Assembly (NCBI RefSeq): GCF_900111075.1
Contig: NZ_FOFZ01000007.1
Coordinates: forward strand, 62,001-126,000
From: Flavobacterium frigoris
Lineage (GTDB): Bacteria; Bacteroidota; Bacteroidia; Flavobacteriales; Flavobacteriaceae
Direction of reading: 5' to 3'
Length of the DNA stretch: 64,000 nt
Both the position numbers and the translations under genes were made by a program. The notes beneath the pieces are model-generated. The model searched no databases. It was not told the origin of the DNA and saw only the letters and a program-made list of their open reading frames with translations. Of the stretch, positions 1 through 7,569 are shown piece after piece. The stretch's first letter is position 1. Every line of letters starts with the position of its first letter.

Positions 1-2
1 CG

Positions 3-2099
3 GTTCAGGAAGTAGTTAACGCAATAAAACAAGTAGAGACTTCGCTGGAGACTATTCTTGTTAATGATTTGACTACGGGCGGGGTTACAAAAGCATTAAC
101 AGCTGAGATGGGGAAAAGTTTAAAAATCTTGATTGATAATAAACTTTCTACCTATATTAGTTCAAGTCAATCAATGAGTTTTGCACAAAGAAAAGATAGG
201 ACTCTCTATGGTATTATTGACCAATATACTGGTGAAGAAATAACATTTTCTTTAGCTACAAAATATTATGATGGAAGTAATCTCAATTTGTCAAAAGTTG
301 ATGGCGTCATGTATATAAATATTGGCTCCGAATTTTTTAAAAGAGATATAAATGATATTATAGATGTTCGATGGTTTGGTGTTAAAGGAGATGGAATTAC
401 AGATGACTCCGCTGGGTTAATAAAAGCTTTGACTTTCTCTTCAGGTCTAAATGTAAGATGTTTTGTCCCAAAAACAACAGATTATTATCATGTGTCAAAA
501 ACAATTAGAGTGCCATTAGTGTCAGGGCAGGTTCTTGATGTTTTTTCAAATGGTGCGTTAATTAAGCCTAATGTAATTCCGGTAAATGCATCTATTTGGA
601 ATCTTACTCAATTTAGAGAGCATAATTTATTCTCTTTCGGACCGACCGGAACTGGTAGTGATGTGAAATTGGCTTTTACAAATAATTCAAACATAAGTAT
701 TCATATATCTGGATTTGAGTTTGATTATTCTATAATACCGTTTATTGAAAACACTATTAACTATGATGCTGATATTGGAATTGCCCTTCAATTATCAGCT
801 GAGAATATTGTTATAAAAGATGTTTTAATTTCTAATACTCAGGGATATGGTATTAGAAATCATGGAACAAAATATTCAGAATATCGCAATATAAGATGTT
901 TAAATGTTGGTGGAAGAGGCCAGACGGTTGCAGGTTCTGGAGTTGATAAAGACGCATATGGTGATGCTTATTATTTTTCTTCATGTGTTGATCAAGCTAA
1001 TATTTCTCTAGAATATTGTATAGCAAAAGGAATACAATCGTACGTAAAACGGTCAAGAGTAGCGGTGACTTTTGAATATGGAATTAATAGTTCCTCTTTA
1101 AACATCAAAGGGTGTGTTTTTCAAAAGTATTCAAAAATGCTTCATATCGAAGAAGAAGGAGGTGTTTTAGCACAGATAACAACCACAATTTTTAGTGATT
1201 TTAATTTCATGGTTGCAAATACTTTAACGTTGACTACGATCTGCAATTTTAACAACTGCAAAGTAACTTTGACCTCAAGAGACACTGAAGAAAATGGAAG
1301 TTCTTTTATCTCAGGATTATTTAGTGGCGCAAAAGCTAAAATACATTTTGAAAATTCAACATTTGATCTTAATAACGAATTAGGTGCCCAGATAACATGC
1401 GGAGGAGTTAGTAATTTTTCTAATTGTTATTTTAAATTCAATAATAAAAATCAATCGTTTTCTTATACCGATGCTATTTTCCAGAGCTGCACTTTTGATA
1501 GTTTTGGAGGAGTGAATCCTTCTTTTATATTTGGAAATTATGAACTTGTAAATCCAATTTTTATCAATGCTTATGGTAGCATCAGAAACAACCAGGTTAA
1601 CTCATCGTTAAATCTTAAAGGGAATAATTTGAATTTGGTGATAAATGACGTATTAGATTCTTTTTATAACATATTTTCAGATTTCAATAAAACATCTAAA
1701 TATGTTAGAATAGACAGTACTGCCACGCCATATAGTATAACAATAAATTCAACGACCTGTCAATCTCCATTATGGAAAAGTGCTTCTAGATTATCAGTCA
1801 TTATTTATGGTACTGATATTTCACCTTCTAGAGACTTTTCTAAAGATAATTATACTTCAGGTTTCTCAAGCACTGGAGGAGGCTTATATATTGTTGATTT
1901 TAAATTTAATGGTGTCAACTGGGTTGTTGTTGGAGTGCCAAGTTTAATTGGTTCAGATTCATCTTCAATTGGAATGAAAATAAAAACAACAGATGGAGGT
2001 GTAACATGGACTCGAGGAGATACTGCTTCTCAAAATGTATACGGATATAATGTTATTATAGTTCCAAAAGAAAAGCGAAGTTATTTTGAAACATTTTAG
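3..2099 (+). CDS. Prophage tailspike / tail appendage protein (5' end outside window)
   Basis: The frame is open to the window edge, so the gene is cut at its 5' end; about 698 residues are visible. The first visible part contains NDLTTGGVTKALTAEMGK, a linker type common in tail appendage proteins of Bacteroidota phages. Near position 369 comes RWFGVKGDGITDD, the N-terminal cap typical of pectate-lyase-like right-handed beta-helices. The rest is rich in Asn, Ser, Ile and Phe with short repeating strands, as in a beta-helix shaft. By family, such proteins bind or cut surface polysaccharide and set host range; the enzyme activity, if any, cannot be read here. It is followed by lysis genes, which is the usual phage gene order. 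A TTG at 69 is an internal codon, not the start. Confidence 0.8.
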   Translation, partial: VQEVVNAIKQVETSLETILVNDLTTGGVTKALTAEMGKSLKILIDNKLSTYISSSQSMSFAQRKDRTLYGIIDQYTGEEITFSLATKYYDGSNLNLSKVDGVMYINIGSEFFKRDINDIIDVRWFGVKGDGITDDSAGLIKALTFSSGLNVRCFVPKTTDYYHVSKTIRVPLVSGQVLDVFSNGALIKPNVIPVNASIWNLTQFREHNLFSFGPTGTGSDVKLAFTNNSNISIHISGFEFDYSIIPFIENTINYDADIGIALQLSAENIVIKDVLISNTQGYGIRNHGTKYSEYRNIRCLNVGGRGQTVAGSGVDKDAYGDAYYFSSCVDQANISLEYCIAKGIQSYVKRSRVAVTFEYGINSSSLNIKGCVFQKYSKMLHIEEEGGVLAQITTTIFSDFNFMVANTLTLTTICNFNNCKVTLTSRDTEENGSSFISGLFSGAKAKIHFENSTFDLNNELGAQITCGGVSNFSNCYFKFNNKNQSFSYTDAIFQSCTFDSFGGVNPSFIFGNYELVNPIFINAYGSIRNNQVNSSLNLKGNNLNLVINDVLDSFYNIFSDFNKTSKYVRIDSTATPYSITINSTTCQSPLWKSASRLSVIIYGTDISPSRDFSKDNYTSGFSSTGGGLYIVDFKFNGVNWVVVGVPSLIGSDSSSIGMKIKTTDGGVTWTRGDTASQNVYGYNVIIVPKEKRSYFETF

Positions 2100-2167
2100 T
2101 ATTAAAAAAGTCGTACGGAGATATGAAATCACCACGCATAATATAGAATTACCAGGAGGGCGGGAAG

Positions 2168-2238
2168 TAAAAATAGTCCTCCGACATTAAAAAATATTTC
2201 TCAGGGATTCATTTAAAATTACGACACCAAAGCCGATC
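2168..2238 (+). repeat. Direct repeat copy 1 (partial terminator-like element)
   Basis: A stretch of about 70 bp that recurs at 3412-3483 with a few changes. It holds the left arms GTCCTCCGA, CTCAGGGATTC and CACCAAAGCCGA of the structured element at 3420-3537, but the matching right arms are missing. It therefore looks like a truncated duplicate. The two copies flank the amidase and spanin genes. Confidence 0.75.
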
Positions 2239-2281
2239 AAATAAGTATAATTAAATTAATAAATTTTTAAAATAGGAATAA

Positions 2282-2839
2282 ATGATACAATTATCACCTT
2301 TGGTTGTTTTCCCAATAGCCGGGCATCACAATGCTGATCCCGGAGCGGTTTACAACTCGATAAAAGAAGCTGACAAAACAAAAGAGCTTCGCAATTTAGT
2401 GTCAAAGTATTTGACTTTGAAAGCGCACAAACACATTATGGATAATGATGCAAAAACGAATAGACAGTTACAATCCCGCATAAAGCCGGGTTCTGGCAGT
2501 GTTCTAGTAGATCATCATTTTAACGCTTCCTTAAATCCAGCATCCACAGGCGTTGAGGTAATTGTTGCCAATACTGCCAATGCCAATAGTAAAGCTTTGG
2601 CAAAAGAATTAGCGGACGGAACGGCTCGTGTTTTAGGTATTGCCAATAGAGGTGTAAAAACGGAAAAGGATACCGCTAGAGGCAGTATAGGAATTCTAAA
2701 TCTTAAAGCAGGAATAGCGTGTTTGGTTGAAGTGTGTTTTTTATCCAATCCAAACGACATGGCAAAATATGAACTGAGAAAGGATGAGTTAGCTAAATTC
2801 TACGCCCAAACCTATATCAAATACGATGATTTAGTATGA
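2282..2839 (+). CDS. N-acetylmuramoyl-L-alanine amidase (Amidase_3), phage lysin
   Basis: A 185-residue protein with the zinc amidase pattern: GHH at residues 14-16, Glu29, HHFNA at 78-82 and the catalytic Glu150 in LVEVCFLSN. The family cleaves the amide bond between N-acetylmuramic acid and L-alanine in peptidoglycan. There is no signal peptide and no cell-wall-binding domain, so it is a minimal catalytic lysin that would need a holin or similar route to the periplasm; no holin is seen in the window. Its stop codon overlaps the start of the next gene (ATGA at 2836), so the two are translationally coupled. It lies just after the tailspike gene, as expected of a lysis module. Confidence 0.88.
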   Translation: MIQLSPLVVFPIAGHHNADPGAVYNSIKEADKTKELRNLVSKYLTLKAHKHIMDNDAKTNRQLQSRIKPGSGSVLVDHHFNASLNPASTGVEVIVANTANANSKALAKELADGTARVLGIANRGVKTEKDTARGSIGILNLKAGIACLVEVCFLSNPNDMAKYELRKDELAKFYAQTYIKYDDLV

Positions 2840-3414
2840 AAAAATTACTCTGTATCATCGTCCTTGCGCTGTGTTTGGGTTGCAAAACCAAAACGGTAAC
2901 GCTTGAGAAAACAAGCGAAATTGAAAACAATAGTTATCAAAAACACTTTGATTCCTTAGTTCAATTAGTCACAAAAAGCCAGTTGGATTACAGCAAAAGT
3001 CAAAGTTTAGTGAATCGTAATTTGTTTTTGCAAAGTGTTCCGGTTCTGGACAGTATCGGCAACAGAAAGCCACTGATTTACAAACATTTTATTGATGGCA
3101 AATTAGCTGAAGAGATTTATTTAGAAGGTGGCGAATTGACCCAGTCAAACGAAACCAAACAATCTAATGAATCCGAGCATAAAGATGAACTAAAGTCTGA
3201 AAAAGGACGCTTTGAAAGCGATGTAGGAATAGACGCTGCAAGCGAAAAAGCAACTAAAAAGAAGGCTAAAAAAGCGGAAACGAAAGGGTTTCAAGCGGGT
3301 TTTTATGTTTGGTTGTTTGCTATCATTATTGCACTTGTAGTGTTGGGATGGCTGGCTAAGAAATTCAAGCTAACGGAAAGGTTAAAAACGGTTTTCAAAC
3401 CGAGTGGAGGTTAA
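2836..3414 (+). CDS. Candidate unimolecular spanin (lipoprotein with C-terminal membrane segment)
   Basis: The 192-residue product starts with a lipoprotein signal (MKKLLCIIVLALCLGC, lipobox Cys16). The middle is long, polar and probably helical, ending in a Lys/Glu/Ala-rich stretch. A single hydrophobic segment, about residues 156-174, is followed by a basic tail. An outer-membrane lipid anchor plus a C-terminal inner-membrane segment in one chain is the layout of unimolecular spanins such as T1 gp11, which fuse the inner and outer membranes in the last step of lysis. The coupling to an amidase gene supports this. No sequence family is recognised, so the role is inferred from topology and position. 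Confidence 0.65.
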   Translation: MKKLLCIIVLALCLGCKTKTVTLEKTSEIENNSYQKHFDSLVQLVTKSQLDYSKSQSLVNRNLFLQSVPVLDSIGNRKPLIYKHFIDGKLAEEIYLEGGELTQSNETKQSNESEHKDELKSEKGRFESDVGIDAASEKATKKKAKKAETKGFQAGFYVWLFAIIIALVVLGWLAKKFKLTERLKTVFKPSGG

Positions 3415-3483
3415 AAATAGTCCTCCGACAATTAAAAAATCTTTCTGAGGGATTAATTTAAAATTACGACACCAAAGCCGATC
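3412..3483 (+). repeat. Direct repeat copy 2 (start of the structured element)
   Basis: Matches 2168-2238 for about 70 bp. In this copy the repeat continues into GGAGGAC and the right arms that complete the inverted repeats, so it appears to be the full version. Confidence 0.75.
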
Positions 3484-3524
3484 GGAGGACATAAGTCTTC
3501 TGTTCGGCTTTGGTGCTTTTATTT
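3470..3524 (+). terminator. Terminator with an outer pairing arm
   Basis: CACCAAAGCCGA (3470-3481) pairs perfectly with TCGGCTTTGGTG (3504-3515) and is followed by CTTTTATTTT, a rho-independent terminator for the lysis genes. A second 14-bp inverted repeat (3443-3456 with 3524-3537) encloses it. A third, GTCCTCCGA (3420-3428) with TCGGAGGAC (3482-3490), reaches into its loop. Confidence 0.8.
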
Positions 3525-3578
3525 TAATCCCTCAGAACTGCAAATATAGTACAATCAATCATCAATCAAAAAACGAAT

Positions 3579-4442
3579 ATGAATAAATCAATCAAAAAAA
3601 TGAAAACAAAGAAATTTACACAGGCTCCGTTGCCATTTATGGGGCAAAAGAGACGCTTTTTAAACCAAGTTAAGACAGTTTTGAGTAACTGCCCGGATAA
3701 TGCCATATACGTTGACTTGTTCGGCGGTTCAGGCTTATTATCGCATACCGTAAAAAAGCATTATCCTAATGCAATAGTTGTTTATAATGACTATGATAAT
3801 TATAGATTACGTCTTCAAAATGTAGATTATACGAATAAGTTAATCGCTGATATTAGAGCTATTTTGGTAGATAGTCCAAAGGACAAAAAGATTCAATCAA
3901 ATGAAAAAAGACTTATTTTAAAACGTGTTTTAACAGAGGAACAAACTATTGGATATGTTGATTATATAACGCTATCTAGTAGTATTTTGTTTAGTATGAA
4001 GTACGTTCAAAGCTATAAGGAACTGGAAAAGGAAACGCTTTATAACTGCGTTCGTATGAGTGAATACGTCACTGATGGTTATCTTGATGGTTTAATTGTT
4101 GAAAGCGCTGATTATAAAGATTTGTTTGCCAAGTATAAAGATGATAGTAATGTAGTGTTTTTAGTTGACCCTCCATACCTAAGCACTGATGTTGGAACAT
4201 ACAAGAACTACTGGAAACTGAAGGACTACCTTGATGTGCTGGACGTATTAAACGGTACTAACTACTTGTATTTTACATCTAACAAGTCTAATATAATTGA
4301 GTTATGTGAGTGGATGGCCAACAAGCCTGCTTTGTACAATCCTTTTGCAGGTTCTACAACCAGTACAGTAAACAATCAAGTGAATTTTAGTGCCAGCTAT
4401 ACCGATATAATGCTGCATAAGGTTAACTATGAATTTAAATAG
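3579..4442 (+). CDS. Phage DNA adenine N6-methyltransferase (D12/Dam class)
   Basis: A 287-residue protein with PFMGQKRRF (19-27, motif X region), the AdoMet-binding DLFGGSG (46-52, motif I) and the catalytic DPPY (197-200, motif IV), in the order of the D12 class. It would transfer a methyl group from S-adenosylmethionine to adenine N6 in a specific DNA sequence; the target site is unknown. No restriction endonuclease gene is adjacent, so it is an orphan methylase, as phages often carry to evade host restriction or mark their own DNA. It has its own terminator and stands apart from the lysis genes. A second Met at residue 8 could also be the start. Confidence 0.85.
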   Translation: MNKSIKKMKTKKFTQAPLPFMGQKRRFLNQVKTVLSNCPDNAIYVDLFGGSGLLSHTVKKHYPNAIVVYNDYDNYRLRLQNVDYTNKLIADIRAILVDSPKDKKIQSNEKRLILKRVLTEEQTIGYVDYITLSSSILFSMKYVQSYKELEKETLYNCVRMSEYVTDGYLDGLIVESADYKDLFAKYKDDSNVVFLVDPPYLSTDVGTYKNYWKLKDYLDVLDVLNGTNYLYFTSNKSNIIELCEWMANKPALYNPFAGSTTSTVNNQVNFSASYTDIMLHKVNYEFK

Positions 4443-4469
4443 GTTTTAAACCCTGTTTAAACATATTGC

Positions 4470-4500
4470 AAAAGCCCTCAAATTCGAGGGCTTTTATTTT
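4470..4500 (+). terminator. Rho-independent terminator of the methylase gene
   Basis: AAAAGCCCTC (4470-4479) pairs with GAGGGCTTTT (4486-4495) and is followed by ATTTT. It sits right in front of the truncated integrase, where that gene's promoter and 5' end should be. Confidence 0.85.
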
Positions 4501-4550
4501 GTATTTTTGTTGCCAAACCTGTTTGCGATTTTTGCATATTTGGTTTTGCC

Positions 4551-5468
4551 GATTATAACCGTAAAGAATTAATACGATTTTGTAAATATTTTGCTAAGAC
4601 ATTAAAGAAAAATAAAAACATTGAGTTAACTAGAATTAAAGATGTTAGTAGGCAAGATGTATCAAATTTTTATTCTTGGGCTGATAACCATTATAATCCG
4701 AAAACATTTAATAAATGTTTGAATGGAGTCAAAGGTTTCTTTGATTTTCTCATAGATATTGAAGAAATTGAAATGAAGAATCCTTTTAGAAAATATTCTC
4801 GGAAACAGATACAAAAAACAAATATTGATTCTGTTACCAGAGAAGAGTTTATTAAAATTCTTGAGGCAGTAGATACATTTAGTCCTTTTGTTGTTCTTGG
4901 GGGTAGAGGAGAGCGGAAAAACATGTTTAAACCGTATTTGAAAGATGGTTTTAGATTGTTTTTGTTAACTGGTGGAAGGCGAGAAGAAATTGTAGATCTG
5001 CGTTGGAGTCATATTTATGTATCTGTTAGTGGAGTGAAATTTTTTAGAATCCAAAATTTAAAAGTGGAGCGAAACCTCAATATTGATGGATTATATAAAT
5101 ACATTCCAATAAATTCTGATTTGTTTGACTTACTGGTGGAGATGGGCTATCATGAAAAAAAGCAAACTGACAATTATATTTTATTACCTGAAAGAAAAGT
5201 CAAATCAAAAACAATTATGGATTCAATTTCAAAATCCTTTACACATTATAAAAATGGAGCGGGCATTGAAAAAGATATTAGTTTGAAAAGTTTAAGGAAA
5301 ACATACATTACATGGGTGCATCAAGTAATGCAAAAAGAAACAGGGTTGCTAACTTCACATTCAACTGCAAAAGTATTGGAATCATATTATATAGATCCTC
5401 AAATTTTATCGGTAGTTGAAAGGGGGGCTGTCGAAATAAAGATATTTGGACAAAATTCCTCACTCTAA
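4551..5468 (+). pseudogene. Tyrosine recombinase (prophage integrase), 5'-truncated
   Basis: The frame is open from before 4551 and encodes about 305 residues: a core-binding domain (from DYNRKELIRFCKYFAK to about the KNPF segment) and a catalytic domain with the first Arg in TGGRREEIVDLRW, LKSLRKTYIT as box II (Lys in the usual His position), the His in LTSHST and the nucleophile candidate Tyr in ESYYIDP. No ATG precedes the core domain; upstream lies the methylase terminator. The N-terminal arm-binding domain of phage integrases is missing. The first usable starts (TTG 4719, ATG 4773) would also remove most of the core-binding domain. I judge it a remnant that has lost its 5' end. Its last 84 codons are duplicated at 14722-14973. 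Confidence 0.8.
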
Positions 5469-5521
5469 TTCCTCACTCCTAATATTTTGAAATGCTTTTT
5501 TACTTGATTGAAAGCATAAAA

Positions 5522-5557
5522 AAACCCTTAAACAATTGCTGTTTAAGGGTTTGTTTT
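5522..5557 (+). terminator. Terminator between integrase remnant and tRNA fragment
   Basis: AAACCCTTAAAC (5522-5533) pairs with GTTTAAGGGTTT (5541-5552), followed by GTTTTT. The same hairpin recurs at 15027-15062. Confidence 0.9.
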
Positions 5558-5559
5558 TG

Positions 5560-5602
5560 TAGCGAGAACGAGATTTGAACTCGTGACCTCATGGTTATGA
5601 AT
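5560..5602 (-). other. Attachment-site copy: displaced 3' half of tRNA(CAT)
   Basis: Forty-three bases equal to the 3' part of the tRNA at 15065-15138 from the anticodon loop to base 73, with one change (T at 5592, G at 15097). Identity stops at 5602/15107, next to the CAT anticodon. This is what an integrase using a tRNA gene as attB leaves behind: it marks the junction between the prophage and the efflux island. Confidence 0.88.
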
Positions 5603-5969
5603 TCGATTAAATTTCCTGAAAATTATCGAAAACATCCCCGTTTTACTAGACTTATATCAAAAGTGTGTACGGTATCGTGTACTGATAATATTAAATTTTT
5701 AAGCTAAATTAATCAAATTTAATTGGAATTAATAAGTTTATAAACGAATAGTTTTTCATTTACTACTTTATTATATTTAAAAATGTTTTTTGTTTTTATA
5801 GGGGTCAAAACAGTAAAGATATAGCTGTTTATTGATTATAGACTTTATCAAACAGGATGAAATCAAAAGTATTTAGTTTAGTAAGTTGTTCCTATTTTAA
5901 AATTATATAGATAGAATCAGAAATTTTAATAGTTTTTAAAAAGCATATATCTAAACTTAGATAATCATC
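5603..5969. other. Left end of the efflux island, non-coding
   Basis: No gene is seen in these 367 bp. GTGTAC occurs twice 12 bp apart (around 5665-5682), which could be recombinase arm sites but may be chance. A short palindrome, TATCTAA-AC-TTAGATA, at 5948-5963 lies past the stop of the PAP2 gene. Confidence 0.5.
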
Positions 5970-6707
5970 TTAAAATCGACCAACTAATCCAATTCCTGTT
6001 TGCTTTCCATTATAAAAAGGAGCAATCATAACCGCTGCTTTTGTTTCCTTTTTGAAAAGTAGTTTTTGCATTTTTGGATACAACCAATACGCGGTTTTTG
6101 TACATAAAATACCAATTCCTGCACCAGCTGCTACATCAGTTAACCAATGTCGGTCATTATACATCCTAAAGAAACCGGTACCTGTAGCTACGATATAGCC
6201 TGAAATACCGTACCAAATAGAAACATCTTTATATTCTTGCCAAAGAAATTCGGCACCTGCAAACGCCGTTGCTGTATGACCAGAAGGAAAGGAATTAAAT
6301 GAGGAGCCATCTGGACGTTGTACGTGAGTGATGTTTTTTAATGGTAGCGTTGTGGCTGCGACTAATAGATAGGATGTAGTCAAAATTAGAGTTCGGTCTT
6401 TAAAATTACTTTTACCTTTTATCCCTATTGCGTTTAAACCATAAACTGTAGCTGCCGGTAGGTATTGGGTAAAATCATCAATCGTTATTTTGTGATCAAT
6501 GTTTTCAGTAACTTCTTCTTTAATCTCTGTATTTAAATTTTTAATCGCATCACTCTCAATACCAATTACCCCATAACCAATAAGCACTGTAGGAATAATT
6601 AATGCTTTATAAGAGATTTTTTTAGTGATAATAGAATCATTTTTAATTTCCTGCGCAAAGATTGATTGACAGTATATTAATGCTAATAAAAGGAATTTGG
6701 GATTCAT
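5970..6707 (-). CDS. PAP2-family phosphatase with signal peptide
   Basis: A 245-residue protein with an N-terminal signal (residues 1-18, ending SIFAQ) and the three PAP2 motifs: KNITHVQRP (124-132), PSGH (141-144) and RMYNDRHWLTD (181-191, catalytic His187 and Asp191). The family removes phosphate from lipids such as phosphatidate, undecaprenyl pyrophosphate or lipid A; the substrate is not evident. It is transcribed away from the response regulator gene, and the region between them carries 11-bp-phased repeats pointing both ways. This suggests control by the adjacent two-component system and a role in an envelope response. A lipid A or undecaprenyl phosphatase is an attractive guess, not a demonstrated function. 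Confidence 0.85.
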   Translation of the reverse strand: MNPKFLLLALIYCQSIFAQEIKNDSIITKKISYKALIIPTVLIGYGVIGIESDAIKNLNTEIKEEVTENIDHKITIDDFTQYLPAATVYGLNAIGIKGKSNFKDRTLILTTSYLLVAATTLPLKNITHVQRPDGSSFNSFPSGHTATAFAGAEFLWQEYKDVSIWYGISGYIVATGTGFFRMYNDRHWLTDVAAGAGIGILCTKTAYWLYPKMQKLLFKKETKAAVMIAPFYNGKQTGIGLVGRF

Positions 6708-6793
6708 TTTTTTAAATTAAGGCGGTTACATTTTTTATTGTTTACGATAAGAAGTTTTTCATTGTAAATAATTAATGCTCAAATATCAATTTC

Positions 6794-6845
6794 AAATCTG
6801 TAGTAAATCTGTATTTTTGAAAGACGATAGATTTAGAATAGATTT
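6794..6845. promoter_or_regulatory. 11-bp-phased repeats, probable response-regulator sites
   Basis: AAATCTG occurs at 6794 and 6805 and ATAGATTT at 6827 and 6838, each pair spaced exactly 11 bp. The second pair is in the opposite orientation (AGATTT against AAATCT), so one pair faces the PAP2 gene and the other the regulator gene. Direct repeats one helical turn apart are typical of OmpR/PhoB-class sites. The same motif recurs at 8831-8860. Confidence 0.7.
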
Positions 6846-6888
6846 ACGTGCTACTTTTACTTTCGAATTATTTACTTAAACTTAATTT

Positions 6889-7569
6889 ATGAAAATCTTA
6901 GTTGTTGAAGATGAAATAGAAATGCAAAAAAGTATCACTCAATACTTAGAGCTTGAAAAGAATATAGTTGAGGTCGCGAATGATTTTAATAGTGCGTACG
7001 AAAAAATGCAAGTATATGAATACGATTGTGTTTTATTAGATATTACTTTGCCTAATGGCAATGGTTTAGATTTAATAAAAACCATTAAAAACAGCAGGCC
7101 AAAAACAGGAATTATTATTATTTCTGCCAAAAATTCATTCGACGATAAAATAGATGGATTGAATTTAGGAGCTGATGATTACTTGCCAAAACCCTTCCAT
7201 TTACCCGAACTAAATGCTCGGATAAAAGCTTTGATTAGACGCAATAATTTTGATGGAGTTGATGTAATTATTATCAACGAAATCACTTTATATCCAGACG
7301 AAAGAAAAGTCTTGATTAACAACAATCCGATTAATTTAACTTCAAAAGAGTTTGATTTATTAGTGTATTTTATTGCCAATAAAAACAGGGTTATTCAAAA
7401 AAATGCCTTGGTAGAACACCTATGGGGAGATAGTGCGGATCAATTTGATAATTTTGATTTCATCTACAATCACGTAAAAAATCTTAGAAAGAAACTGCTC
7501 GCGGCCCATTGTAATGACTACATTCAATCCATATATGGCATAGGCTATACTTTTAAAACAGAACTATGA
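6889..7569 (+). CDS. OmpR/PhoB-family response regulator
   Basis: A 226-residue protein: receiver domain (residues 1-118) with acidic pocket (VVEDE), phospho-acceptor Asp51 in LLDITLPNG and the conserved Lys in LPKPF, then a C-terminal winged-helix domain (about 128-224) ending GIGYTFK. It would bind DNA direct repeats when phosphorylated. The gene overlaps the kinase gene by four bases (ATGA), so the pair is co-translated. The 11-bp-phased repeats just upstream and in front of the PepSY-like gene are the best candidates for its targets, implying autoregulation. Confidence 0.93.
   Translation: MKILVVEDEIEMQKSITQYLELEKNIVEVANDFNSAYEKMQVYEYDCVLLDITLPNGNGLDLIKTIKNSRPKTGIIIISAKNSFDDKIDGLNLGADDYLPKPFHLPELNARIKALIRRNNFDGVDVIIINEITLYPDERKVLINNNPINLTSKEFDLLVYFIANKNRVIQKNALVEHLWGDSADQFDNFDFIYNHVKNLRKKLLAAHCNDYIQSIYGIGYTFKTEL

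Larger units (their letters stand above)
5202..5602 (+). repeat. Long direct repeat, left copy (integrase 3' end + tRNA 3' half)
   Basis: Matches 14707-15107 at a constant offset of 9505 with about eight substitutions counted by eye and no net indel. It includes the integrase C-terminus, its terminator and 43 bp of tRNA gene. The two copies bracket the efflux island. Confidence 0.95.

Noticed and set aside
1..2099. Diversity-generating retroelement target in the tailspike gene
   Set aside because: No reverse transcriptase or template repeat is present in the window; the repeat at 2168/3412 is outside coding sequence and does not show adenine-specific change.
2515..2760. Minus-strand open frame of 81 codons inside the amidase gene
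   Set aside because: It is the antisense shadow of a gene with clear catalytic motifs; no start context and no recognisable product.
3420..3537. Retron-like msr/msd region
   Set aside because: The nested inverted repeats invite it, but there is no reverse transcriptase gene nearby and the stems fit a terminator.
3579..4442. Restriction-modification system
   Set aside because: Only the methylase is found; no endonuclease or specificity gene is adjacent.
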